NCBI RefSeq assembly: GCF_023715155.1
Contig: NZ_JAMBNQ010000012.1
Span: 53,656-117,655, forward strand
DNA from: Neobacillus mesonae
GTDB taxonomy: Bacteria > Bacillota > Bacilli > Bacillales > Cytobacillaceae
Direction: 5' to 3'
Length of the DNA: 64,000 nt
Shown here piece by piece: positions 34,869 through 43,233 of this stretch. Position 1 is the first letter of the stretch; the number at the start of each line of letters is the position of its first letter. Both the position numbers and the translations under genes were made by a program. The notes under the pieces are model-generated. The model made no database searches. It saw only the letters and a program-made list of their open reading frames with translations, and was not told where the DNA came from.

Positions 34869-35637
34869 AATATTTAATGAAGGTTCTCCAGATGAGAAAA
34901 TTGCAATTGATCAGATAAACCTTTCCCTTGAAGCAGGAGATTTTGTTACAGTAATTGGCAGTAATGGAGCAGGAAAATCGACCTTAATGAATATCATCTC
35001 CGGAGGATTATTCCCAGATGTTGGTGAAGTTTCTATTGATGGGAAAGATGTTACGAACATGACAGAATATAAGCGTTCAAAAATGATTGGACGCGTCTTT
35101 CAGGATCCGATGGCAGGTACAGCACCCAGCATGACAATTGAAGAAAATCTGGCCATGGCTTATTCAAGAAATAAGACACGTACTTTAAGGCGGGGGGTCA
35201 CCAATAAAAGGCGAAGTTATTTCCGCGAAGTACTGGAAACCCTGCACCTTGGTTTAGAGAATCGTCTAAGTGCTAAGGTAGGTCTTTTGTCAGGGGGAGA
35301 GCGGCAGGCACTTTCACTGTTGATGGCAACCTTTACAGAACCCTCCATTCTACTATTAGATGAACATACAGCTGCTTTGGACCCATCCAGGGCAGAGCTG
35401 ATTACTAACATCACAAGGGAAATCGTGGACCGTTACAAACTAACAACTTTAATGGTAACACATAATATGCAGCAAGCTATCGACCTTGGAAACCGGCTGA
35501 TAATGATGGATAAAGGGCAGATTATTCTTCAGGTAAATGAGGAACAAAAGAAACTGCTTACCATTGAGGGACTATTAGAAGAATTTAAACGAATTCGCGG
35601 TGCCCAGATGGATAGCGATCGTGCTGTTCTTTCATAA
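34843..35637 (+). CDS. ABC transporter ATPase (TrpZ-like)
   Basis: A 264-residue ATP-binding subunit energising the importer. Walker A is GSNGAGKST, the Q-loop is in GRVFQDPMAG, the signature is LSGGERQAL and Walker B is LLLDEHTAALDP (His replacing the common Pro, as in this subfamily). The start is ATG 34843 with AAAGGAG upstream; the frame is open to 34831 inside the permease gene. Last gene of the operon. Confidence 0.92.
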   Translation: MLQLNQIHKIFNEGSPDEKIAIDQINLSLEAGDFVTVIGSNGAGKSTLMNIISGGLFPDVGEVSIDGKDVTNMTEYKRSKMIGRVFQDPMAGTAPSMTIEENLAMAYSRNKTRTLRRGVTNKRRSYFREVLETLHLGLENRLSAKVGLLSGGERQALSLLMATFTEPSILLLDEHTAALDPSRAELITNITREIVDRYKLTTLMVTHNMQQAIDLGNRLIMMDKGQIILQVNEEQKKLLTIEGLLEEFKRIRGAQMDSDRAVLS

Positions 35638-35640
35638 AAA

Positions 35641-35672
35641 AAAATCCAGCTTCCGATGCTGGATTTTTTTTT
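35641..35672 (+). terminator. Intrinsic terminator after the ABC operon
   Basis: AAAATCCAGC and GCTGGATTTT pair around TTCCGAT, followed by a long T run. Confidence 0.9.
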
Positions 35673-35742
35673 GAATCGATTCACACTTGAAAACATGATA
35701 AGGTTATATTAATGAAAAATGGGTTTAGTGAGGGGTGATAGA

Positions 35743-36357
35743 ATGGAATTGGAAACGATTTTTTCAAAATTAAAACAGCATACACCGTCCATCCTAGGCG
35801 CCGGTAAGTTTTCAATATATGCCGTCATGGTGCCGCTTATTCAAAAAGAAGATGGGATACATGTGTTATTTGAGGTCAGATCGCTGACATTAAGGAGACA
35901 GCCAGGAGAAATTTGTTTTCCAGGGGGAAAAGTGGACCCGATTGATGAAGACGAAAGGGCTGCAGCCATTCGAGAAACAACCGAAGAGCTTGGATTAGAA
36001 GCAGAAGATATTTCTGGAGTATACCCGTTGGACTTTATGGTTTCTCCTTTTGGCATGCTCGTGTATCCGTTTGTAGGGCTTATCAGTGAACAGGATAAAA
36101 TTAATTACAACACGGAAGAGGTTGGTGAAATTTTTAGTGTTCCATTGTCATTTTTTATGAACCATGAACCTGAAATACATTTTGTTGAAATGAATGTTGT
36201 CCCAAAAGAAAACTTTCCATTTGATTTAATTGTCGGAGGCAAAAATTATAAGTGGCGGACAAGGGGCATGGAAGAATACTTTTATGTATATGGTGACAAA
36301 GCAATCTGGGGGCTTACTGCACGAATTCTTGCCCATTTTATTGAGCTGATTCGATAG
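35743..36357 (+). CDS. Nudix hydrolase, CoA pyrophosphatase type
   Basis: 204 residues. The Nudix box is complete (GGKVDPIDEDERAAAIRE then TTEELGL) and is preceded by the CoA-hydrolase (UPF0035) signature: LFEVRSLTLRRQPGEICFPG. Such enzymes split CoA or its derivatives to phosphopantetheine and 3',5'-ADP. The start is ATG 35743 with GAGGGGTGAT upstream; the frame is open to 35719 with no better site. Monocistronic. Confidence 0.9.
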   Translation: MELETIFSKLKQHTPSILGAGKFSIYAVMVPLIQKEDGIHVLFEVRSLTLRRQPGEICFPGGKVDPIDEDERAAAIRETTEELGLEAEDISGVYPLDFMVSPFGMLVYPFVGLISEQDKINYNTEEVGEIFSVPLSFFMNHEPEIHFVEMNVVPKENFPFDLIVGGKNYKWRTRGMEEYFYVYGDKAIWGLTARILAHFIELIR

Positions 36358-36508
36358 AATTTGAAAGATTAATTTTTGGATTTATCAGGATATCCTTTTC
36401 TATGTCCTCCCTAAAAATACATTTGTACGCCTGCAGTGGAAAAAAAGACTTGATTATTTTCATAATTATAATAAAATTAAATTTATATTTTGGTTAGGAG
36501 ATGTAATC

Positions 36509-37870
36509 ATGAAGGTTGTTAAGTTTGGTGGATCGTCTTTAGCATCAGGAAAACAATTGGAAAAGGTATTTAATATAGTAATTTCAGATCCTGAAAGAAA
36601 AGTGGTTGTTGTATCAGCTCCAGGGAAGCGTTATCCGAAAGATACAAAAGTAACTGACTTATTGATAGAATGTGCTGAAATGTGTTTGGAACAAAGAGAG
36701 CCTAAAGAACAGTTTCATACATTAATCGAAAGATATGCAGCAATAGCTGATGAAATTGGCCTTTCAGGTGAGATAATCAGTGAAATAAGAGAAGATTTGA
36801 CAAAAAGGCTAGGTGCAGATAAAAGCAATCCAGAACGATATATGGATTTATTAAAAGCCTTTGGCGAGGATAATAATGCTAAATTGGTTGCAGCTTTTTT
36901 TCGCCATAAGGGGATTGAGGCTTCCTATGTTGATCCGAAGGAAGCTGGTCTTTTTGTATCAGACGAGCCCGGGAATGCTCAAGTTCTTTCAGAGTCTTAT
37001 GAGAGATTGTATGCTCTTCATGAACGTCCAGGTATTCTTGTGTTCCCTGGCTTCTTTGGATATAGCAAAGAAGGGGATGTATACACGTTCTCTCGGAGCG
37101 GCTCAGATATTACCGGTGCAATTCTTGCCAATGCTTTGAAAGCAGACCTATATGAAAATTTTACCGATGTTGATGCAGTTTATGCGGTGAATCCGAATTT
37201 AATTGAAACACCAAAAGAAATTAAGGAATTAACTTTTCGGGAAATGCGAGAGCTTTCCTATGCTGGTTTTTCTGTCCTTCATGATGAAGCACTTGTACCT
37301 GCATTTCGAGCAGGGATACCTGTCCATATAAAAAATACAAACAATCCAAATGCTCATGGAACAAGGATTGTTGCTGATAGGGATAATACAAATGGACCTG
37401 TAATTGGTGTTGCTAGTGATGAGGGATTTTGCAGCGTCTATGTGAGTAAATACTTAATGAATAGAGAAATTGGCTTCGGCCGAAAATTGTTACACATTTT
37501 GGAAGACTTTGGACTCTCATATGAACATACTCCTTCAGGAATTGATGATTTATCTGTCATTTTACGGGAAAATCAATTAAATCCTGAAAAGGAGACGGCA
37601 ATTATTGACCGTATTAAAACGGAATTGCATGCGGATGAAGTAAAATTTGAGCATAGTCTTGCCTTGATCATGGTTGTTGGTGAAGGAATGCGCCATAATA
37701 TAGGAACGATGGCAAGAGCTTCTAAAGCCCTTGCAAAGGCAAAGGTTAATATTGAAATGATTAATCAAGGGTCGTCAGAAGTAAGCATGATGTTTGGCGT
37801 AAAAGAAATTGATGAAGTAAAAGCCGTAAAAGCTATTTATGATGAGTTTTTCGCGGCTGTCCCAGTTTAA
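36509..37870 (+). CDS. yclM: Aspartate kinase (YclM/ThrD type)
   Basis: A 453-residue monofunctional aspartokinase making aspartyl phosphate for the lysine, methionine and threonine branch. It starts MKVVKFGGSSLASG (phosphate-binding KFGGSS), has the SRSGSDITGA loop near residue 200, and two C-terminal ACT domains (from about 305) that normally bind an amino-acid effector. Length and the PGKRYPKDTKVTDLL insertion fit aspartokinase III of B. subtilis (YclM/ThrD). GTTAGGAGATG precedes ATG. No riboswitch was seen in its 150-base leader. Confidence 0.92.
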   Translation: MKVVKFGGSSLASGKQLEKVFNIVISDPERKVVVVSAPGKRYPKDTKVTDLLIECAEMCLEQREPKEQFHTLIERYAAIADEIGLSGEIISEIREDLTKRLGADKSNPERYMDLLKAFGEDNNAKLVAAFFRHKGIEASYVDPKEAGLFVSDEPGNAQVLSESYERLYALHERPGILVFPGFFGYSKEGDVYTFSRSGSDITGAILANALKADLYENFTDVDAVYAVNPNLIETPKEIKELTFREMRELSYAGFSVLHDEALVPAFRAGIPVHIKNTNNPNAHGTRIVADRDNTNGPVIGVASDEGFCSVYVSKYLMNREIGFGRKLLHILEDFGLSYEHTPSGIDDLSVILRENQLNPEKETAIIDRIKTELHADEVKFEHSLALIMVVGEGMRHNIGTMARASKALAKAKVNIEMINQGSSEVSMMFGVKEIDEVKAVKAIYDEFFAAVPV

Positions 37871-37919
37871 TAAAAATTGGAAACAAAGCAGGCCTTAAAC
37901 AATGGGGGCCTGCTTTTTG

Positions 37920-38507
37920 TTACTGGGGGTTCCTATGTTTTTTTAATTTGATTTTGGTTCTGATCCCGCTGTAAATGGCAATGACCAGCCCTCCACCTGT
38001 GTCTGCAATTAAATCAGTCATAGTGTCCTTATTACCGCCGCCCTGTAAACTCATCCCTAAAAATTGGTCGCAGCTGAATTCGTAAATCTCCCACAAAACT
38101 CCGCCTAGTGCCGCAAACGAAAATGTAAACAAAAATACAAACCAAGCGGAAATAGCATCTCCAGCATGACGAAATATCAACCTCTCATATAAGGCAATCC
38201 CAGTAAAGGAGATAATTCCGCCGCTAATAAAATGAACGAATGTATCCCACCAGCCAAGCCCATACCATCCTTGTATAGATCCAAGATATTGGGAGCCGAT
38301 TAAAAAAATCAGATAGGATACAACAATTGGAAGATTAAATTGCAGTTTGGTAAACAACGCTAATAAAAGCGGTATTGCACCACACACGATTCCGCCAATG
38401 GCAACCGTTGATTTAAATGATGCTGCATGATTATAATAGTAGACTGCTAAGATAGCCATAAAAATTACGTAAGCTCCGCTGAATAAGATGACAAGTTTTC
38501 GATTCAT
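37920..38507 (-). CDS. Membrane protein, DUF2238/YjdF-like, copy 1
   Basis: A 195-residue protein with six or so membrane segments. Conserved polar motifs sit between segments: WWDTFVHFISGG, LWEIYEFSCDQF and GGNKDTMTDLIADTGGGL. This Asp/His/Glu pattern is that of the DUF2238/YjdF membrane family, possibly a membrane hydrolase; function unknown. It is paralogous to the upstream neighbour (13-base gap), the result of a tandem duplication. Confidence 0.75.
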   Translation of the reverse strand: MNRKLVILFSGAYVIFMAILAVYYYNHAASFKSTVAIGGIVCGAIPLLLALFTKLQFNLPIVVSYLIFLIGSQYLGSIQGWYGLGWWDTFVHFISGGIISFTGIALYERLIFRHAGDAISAWFVFLFTFSFAALGGVLWEIYEFSCDQFLGMSLQGGGNKDTMTDLIADTGGGLVIAIYSGIRTKIKLKKHRNPQ

Positions 38508-38520
38508 GGTTTCCCCTCCA

Positions 38521-39102
38521 TCATATGGTCCTCTTTCGAAACAAAGAATAAATGGCGGTCACAATTCCACCCGCGCATCCCCATATTAGATCCAGCATTG
38601 TATCTGTGTTGCCGCCTCTTTGCATTGTATGTGTGAAAGTTACATCACCAATGAACTCATAAATTTCCCAAAGGACACTCGCTAGCACCGCAAGTGATAA
38701 TACAAAAATAAATAGAACCCATTTAGAGACGTCTATTCGAAAATTTTGGGGTATTAGCCTTTTATAAAGAGTAAGACCAATAAAACCAATATAGATTCCT
38801 TTATAGAAATGCAAGGTCGAATCCCACCACTTGTGATGGAGATAAAAACTTGAAATGGAACCAAGATATAATGTACAAAATAGAAAAAAATAATAACCGA
38901 TTATAATGGGAATATTAAATGGAATCTCTTTCAATTTTAATAACAGCAGGGGCAAAGCACTTACCAAGATCCCGCCAACAGCAACCTGCCATCTTGAAGA
39001 ATCATGCTTGTATAAATAATATACAAATAATGCAGCCATAAAGATGATAAACAGTACACTAAGCCAGAGAATAAGCTTGGATTTCATAAGAGCACCCCGC
39101 AC
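38521..39102 (-). CDS. Membrane protein, DUF2238/YjdF-like, copy 2
   Basis: A 193-residue paralog of the preceding gene with the same order of membrane segments and motifs: WWDSTLHFYKGI, LWEIYEFIGDVTF and GGNTDTMLDLIWGCAGG. The Asp/Glu/His positions are kept, but the HFISGG motif has become HFYKGI. First gene of the two-gene operon. The internal start at residue 6 (MKSKLILWL) is also possible. Confidence 0.72.
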   Translation of the reverse strand: MRGALMKSKLILWLSVLFIIFMAALFVYYLYKHDSSRWQVAVGGILVSALPLLLLKLKEIPFNIPIIIGYYFFLFCTLYLGSISSFYLHHKWWDSTLHFYKGIYIGFIGLTLYKRLIPQNFRIDVSKWVLFIFVLSLAVLASVLWEIYEFIGDVTFTHTMQRGGNTDTMLDLIWGCAGGIVTAIYSLFRKRTI

Positions 39103-39218
39103 TTAAAGAAGTTAGTATCAATTATACCCAAATTTGTATCTTTCTAATGGTTTTACAATCTGCATCATAAAAAGGTATAGTAATATCGAATAAAGAAATT
39201 GAAATGGTGGTTATGTAT

Positions 39219-40469
39219 ATGGTTAAAATTTTTACAGACATTGATTTAGATGGTCTTGGATGTGGTGTAGTTGCCAAAATTGCATTTGGAGAGGAGGCAA
39301 GAGTGTTTTATTGTTCCTATCGAAACCTTAATCAAAGGGTAGACTCCTTTATTTCTAATCCCGAGAATGATAAGGAATATACATATATTACAGATTTAGC
39401 TGTAAATTCGGATGTAGAGAAAAAATTAGCTGAAAGACATCAGCGCGGAAAACATATTCAAATGATTGATCATCATGTAACCGCTCTGCATTTTAATGAC
39501 TATCCATGGGGCAGTGTTAAGCCAGAATATGAAAATGGGAAAAAAACATGTGCTACATCGTTATTTTATGATTTTTTGATTGAACACGGAATGATGGAAC
39601 GAAATCAGTCGCTTGAGGAATTTATTGATTTAGTCCGCCAGTATGATACATGGGAATGGGATGAAAATAATAATTTGGCAGCAAAACAATTAAATGATCT
39701 TTTTTATATTATGAACAGGGATCAATTTGAAGAAGAAATGATTAAAAGGATTAAGGAAAATTCTGGTCCCTTTTCATTTACCGAAACGGAAACCATTATT
39801 CTAGAAATTGAAGAGAAAAAAATTCAACGTTATATACAATCAAAAAACAGACAGATTGTTCAATCATTTGTGGGGAATTTATGTATCGGAATTGTTCATG
39901 CTGAACAGCATTTATCTGAACTTGGAAATGCTTTAAATAATTTGAATCCACATTTAGATATGATTGCTTTGTTAAATGTAGGCAGTAAGAAAATTGGTTT
40001 TCGAACAATACACGATGAAATCAATGTGGCGGAGTTTGCCAAAAAGTACGGGGGAGGCGGACATCCAAAAGCATCTGGGGCAGAATTGTCAAAAGATGCC
40101 TTTGAGACTTTTGTTGTAAAAGTGTATGATACACCTCCACTTAAACCGGATGCAGACCGGAATGAGTTTAATGTTCCTGAATCCCCATTTGTAACAAGTT
40201 TTAAAAACCACAAGGATGAAATTTCTTTTATTCTTCCAGAGGGAAACGGAAATTTTGCTATAATTCATAAAGGAAAAAGGGTTGGACAAAATTTCCCTGG
40301 ATTTAAAGAGGCCGAACGGTATTTAAAGCGCAATTATGCTTCCTGGCTTCGTTATGATCAAGAATTCCTTGGTCAGTTGGCATCCCTTTTTCATATTTCT
40401 TTAGAAGAATTAAAGGAAAATTATGCTGAAATGATTAGTAATCGTTTAGTGGATATAATTGAGAAATAA
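39219..40469 (+). CDS. nrnB: DHH-family oligoribonuclease NrnB-like
   Basis: 416 residues of the DHH/DHHA1 phosphoesterase family. Metal motifs are DIDLDGLGCG at the N-terminus, TDLAV, IDHHVTALH and GGGGHPKASG in the DHHA1 part. The layout, and blocks such as LVRQYDTWEW and GIVHAE..HSELGN, match B. subtilis NrnB (YngD), which degrades nanoRNAs from the 5' side or short cyclic-dinucleotide products. Frame open to 39204; ATG 39219 aligns with the NrnB start, with only a weak ribosome site (GGTGG). Confidence 0.85.
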   Translation: MVKIFTDIDLDGLGCGVVAKIAFGEEARVFYCSYRNLNQRVDSFISNPENDKEYTYITDLAVNSDVEKKLAERHQRGKHIQMIDHHVTALHFNDYPWGSVKPEYENGKKTCATSLFYDFLIEHGMMERNQSLEEFIDLVRQYDTWEWDENNNLAAKQLNDLFYIMNRDQFEEEMIKRIKENSGPFSFTETETIILEIEEKKIQRYIQSKNRQIVQSFVGNLCIGIVHAEQHLSELGNALNNLNPHLDMIALLNVGSKKIGFRTIHDEINVAEFAKKYGGGGHPKASGAELSKDAFETFVVKVYDTPPLKPDADRNEFNVPESPFVTSFKNHKDEISFILPEGNGNFAIIHKGKRVGQNFPGFKEAERYLKRNYASWLRYDQEFLGQLASLFHISLEELKENYAEMISNRLVDIIEK

Positions 40470-40524
40470 GAAAGAGCTTTGCGGAAGTAATGGATTTTTT
40501 CCATGCATTCGTAAAGCTCTTTTC
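40470..40524 (+). terminator. Intrinsic terminator after nrnB
   Basis: GAAAGAGCTTT and AAAGCTCTTTTC pair around a long loop that holds its own small stem (ATGGA/TCCAT). Confidence 0.7.
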
Positions 40525-40770
40525 AAGTTGATGAAAAAGTAGTATTTTCTTCATGGGAGAATATAATTATTATTGTAAAATTGTAAACGAGCTGCAATTT
40601 AAAAGTTATTTCACTAACATCCATCTGTAATACTTAAAGAGTAAAATGATAAAAAGGGTGATTATAGCTTAAAGATTAAAGAGTGCGCTGCATTTGCATG
40701 AATTGTAGAAAAAGTTACATCACAATATTCAAATACCTTTTGATCGAATCCATTTATAGGGGTGATGAGA

Positions 40771-41778
40771 ATGGCTTCTCAATCAAAAAGGAGCAAGTAT
40801 TTTGATAACGCCAAATTTGCTTTAATTTTTCTCGTTGTTTTTGGCCATGTGATAAGCCCGCTTAAAGAAAAAGACGGTGTTTTGTTCACGTTATACAGCT
40901 TTATTTATCTCTTTCATATGCCAGCTTTCATTTTTATTTCTGGGTATTTTTCAAAGGGATATAGAAAAGATGGGTATCTCCAAAAAAGTATTAAGAAAAT
41001 ATTGCTGCCCTATATAATCTTTCAATTGCTGTATTCGGTTTTTTATTTTGTCTCAGGTAAAGAAGGAACATTCCATTTTAATCTTTTCCAGCCACACTGG
41101 ACTTTGTGGTTTTTAATTAGTTTGTTTTGCTGGAATTGCATGCTCTATCTGTTTGCTCGGTTAAAATGGAAGGGGGCAATTTTAAGTATAGCACTTGGAA
41201 TTATCGTTGGTTATTTCAGTGAGATTGGCAGCTATTTAAGTTTATCAAGAACATTTGTATTTTTTCCTTATTTTCTGATAGGCTTTTTGTTAAATCGTGA
41301 TCAGTTAATGACAATCATTAAGAATAGATTTTCGCTTCCAGCGGGAATAGGTATCATTACAGCTGTCTTTATTTATTTCAGTTTTGGGTTTCCAGAAGAC
41401 GCTGTTCCCTGGCTGTTAGGGGATCGTTCCTATTCAGCAATGGGGATGGAACAAATAGGGGCAGGTATCTACAGGGGAGTCCAGTATCTGGTTACCATTG
41501 CTGTCCTATTTTCCTTTTTAACAATCATTCCATCCATTCATCTGAAACTAACAAAGATTGGAGAGAGAACCCTTTATATTTATTTATTCCATGGGTTTAT
41601 TGTTAAATCAGTACCTGCATTGTTTCCGGACAAAAGTTTATCCGTGATTTCTGACCATTATTTAATTCTTGTTTGTTTTTCCTTTATCGTTTGTTTGTTT
41701 TTAGGAAGTTATTTGGTAAAAAAATATACAAAGCCAATTGTAGAACCCAATTTATCCTACAATTTAGGGGGAAATTAG
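40771..41778 (+). CDS. Membrane acyltransferase (acyltransferase 3 family)
   Basis: A 335-residue protein with about ten membrane segments. The N-terminus has the family's FDNAKFALIFLVVFGHVISP (conserved His in FGH) and later FHMPAFIFISGYF, LWFLISLFCWN and YIYLFHGF. Such proteins O-acetylate or succinylate sugars of the cell envelope (OatA/YfiQ-like). It lacks the extracellular SGNH domain of OatA. AGGGGTGA precedes ATG 40771; GTG 40762 is in frame but overlaps the ribosome site. Confidence 0.88.
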   Translation: MASQSKRSKYFDNAKFALIFLVVFGHVISPLKEKDGVLFTLYSFIYLFHMPAFIFISGYFSKGYRKDGYLQKSIKKILLPYIIFQLLYSVFYFVSGKEGTFHFNLFQPHWTLWFLISLFCWNCMLYLFARLKWKGAILSIALGIIVGYFSEIGSYLSLSRTFVFFPYFLIGFLLNRDQLMTIIKNRFSLPAGIGIITAVFIYFSFGFPEDAVPWLLGDRSYSAMGMEQIGAGIYRGVQYLVTIAVLFSFLTIIPSIHLKLTKIGERTLYIYLFHGFIVKSVPALFPDKSLSVISDHYLILVCFSFIVCLFLGSYLVKKYTKPIVEPNLSYNLGGN

Positions 41779-41786
41779 TTCTGTTG

Positions 41787-41817
41787 AAAAAGCGATTCCG
41801 AACAGGAATCGCTTTTT
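41787..41817 (+). terminator. Intrinsic terminator
   Basis: AAAAAGCGATTCC and GGAATCGCTTTTT pair around GAACA. Confidence 0.9.
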
Positions 41818-41914
41818 GATTTTATGGTATTTGGAAATGGGAGATTTTTCTGTATGTATATGGTAATATTATAATATATCTTCCAATATTTTAAGGATTT
41901 ACTTTTCCTTTCGG

Positions 41915-41987
41915 GCATACCGGAGAATTGGCTTTTTTAGATGAAGTCAATTCTCCGGTATGCATTTGGAAGGTTCATTTTTTTTTT
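41915..41987 (+). promoter_or_regulatory. Long perfect hairpin with downstream T tract before the leader peptide
   Basis: GCATACCGGAGAATTG (41915-41930) pairs perfectly with 41948-41963 around 17 bases. A T10-11 tract lies at about 41978-41987, 14 bases beyond the stem and just upstream of the ribosome site at 41990, so it is not a standard terminator. Confidence 0.6.
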
Positions 41988-42001
41988 ACTAAGGAGGAAT
42001 T

Positions 42002-42073
42002 ATGATGAAAACATTAATGAAATTTTGCAGAGGGTTTGATCATAGTAAAGGGGCTGTCTACTATGAACCATAG
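42002..42073 (+). CDS. Putative 23-residue leader peptide
   Basis: MMKTLMKFCRGFDHSKGAVY followed by YEP and a stop. It has the best ribosome site of the region (AAGGAGG, seven bases before ATG). Its last 11 bases overlap the start of the GreA-tail gene, whose own ribosome site lies inside this ORF, suggesting translational coupling. The peptide resembles no family I know. Confidence 0.45.
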   Translation: MMKTLMKFCRGFDHSKGAVYYEP

Positions 42074-42518
42074 TAAAGAGTTTTTTACCAATCAATTAGT
42101 CTTTATTGAGGAGAATATTAAAGACTTAACAAATCTTTATGTTTCATCGACTCCAATCCAGGAAAGATTAAAACACTTTTTTAATCTCTATGTTCTGGAA
42201 GTGGAGGATTTATTAAAACAAAATCGAAAGAACCTCTATATTTCGTTATTTCCGAAAGTTTATGTTGGTACAAAGGTTACGGTCCTTTATGATGAGGAAG
42301 AAGACACAGAAGATTATGTTATTTGTTTTCCAGAGCAGTCAGAACCTGATATTGGGCATATTTCCTTTTTATCACCCGTAGGAAGACAGCTTCTTCTTAA
42401 AGAAATAGGGGAAAAAATTTCACTTACTATCCCAACAGGGGAATTGCATGTAACGATTAAAGAGATTTCTTATGTTGGTGATACATTTGAATTTGTAAAA
42501 AGAACAAAAGAAGCATAG
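42063..42518 (+). CDS. Protein with a GreA/GreB C-terminal domain
   Basis: 151 residues. The C-terminal 80 residues fit the GreA/GreB C-terminal (FKBP-like) domain: VTVLYDEEEDTEDYVICFPE, GHISFLSPVGRQLLLKEIGE, IPTGELHVTIKEI. The N-terminal 65 residues are helical but lack the GreA coiled coil with its acidic tip, so it is unlikely to be a classic cleavage factor; it may bind RNA polymerase like other Gre-fold factors (inference). The start is ATG 42063, inside the leader peptide ORF; AAAGGGG lies about 11 bases upstream. Confidence 0.72.
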   Translation: MNHSKEFFTNQLVFIEENIKDLTNLYVSSTPIQERLKHFFNLYVLEVEDLLKQNRKNLYISLFPKVYVGTKVTVLYDEEEDTEDYVICFPEQSEPDIGHISFLSPVGRQLLLKEIGEKISLTIPTGELHVTIKEISYVGDTFEFVKRTKEA

Positions 42519-42547
42519 CGTGGTGAAAGCGTCTAAATAATTTTGTC

Positions 42548-42588
42548 ATAAAATGACCGAACGTTATTTGTACGATCGGTCATTTTAT
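42548..42588. terminator. Bidirectional terminator
   Basis: ATAAAATGACCGA and TCGGTCATTTTAT pair around 15 bases between convergent genes. Confidence 0.85.
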
Positions 42589-42609
42589 TTATCTAATTTT
42601 CTCATTTGG

Positions 42610-43134
42610 TTACCTAAAGCCAAATAATGAGCTGACAAAGTTTTTCTTTTTTCTCTTTACTTTGCCCTCATCTAATCCGACCCCTTTTTCTACTGTTTGG
42701 ACAGGTTTTAGCGTGGATATTTCTTCCTGAAGTAACTTAATTTTATTGTTAAGCTCGGTTATTTGATTTTGCATTTCTTCAATTTCTCTCCTATGCTGAA
42801 GAAGTTGGTAAGAGGTAACAGAATCTGCCTTTTCATGCAGAGTTAGTTCAATTTCCTTGATTTTCGTCAATAACAATTCAATTTTCTGATCTTGATCCCC
42901 ATGCTTGATTGCCCCTTTTCTCGGTTCTCTTTTCTTAGGAAGCGGGGCAATCTCCTGAAGCATTACCCCATTTTGAAGCTGTTCCTGGATATCTTTTAAT
43001 AACTGAATATCCTCATCCTTAAAATAATAGTGTCCCCGTTCATTTCTTTCCATTGGAAGACCAAGCTGCTTAACCCAGCGTTGAATAGTGCTTGAAGAAA
43101 CTCCTAATAATTTGGCTGCTTCAGTTGTATTCAC
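42610..43134 (-). CDS. racA: Chromosome-anchoring protein RacA
   Basis: 174 residues: N-terminal MerR-type DNA-binding domain (TTEAAKLLGVSSSTIQRWVK, QLGLPMERNERGHYYF), central coiled coil (about 85-150) and a basic tail KRKKKNFVSSLFGFR. RacA binds centromere-like sites near oriC and fixes the chromosome to the cell pole through DivIVA at sporulation. The start is GTG 43134, as GGAGGGAT precedes it and the product then starts like B. subtilis RacA (MNT...); the longer frame to 43173 includes the ribosome site as codons. Confidence 0.88.
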   Translation of the reverse strand: MNTTEAAKLLGVSSSTIQRWVKQLGLPMERNERGHYYFKDEDIQLLKDIQEQLQNGVMLQEIAPLPKKREPRKGAIKHGDQDQKIELLLTKIKEIELTLHEKADSVTSYQLLQHRREIEEMQNQITELNNKIKLLQEEISTLKPVQTVEKGVGLDEGKVKRKKKNFVSSLFGFR

Positions 43135-43233
43135 AACAAATCCCTCCATTAAATTAATTACCTTATTCAACAAATGACAGAAGGAAAGGCAGTACTATGG
43201 CGTATGATTGATTCTCCATTTAGCTGTTAGGAT

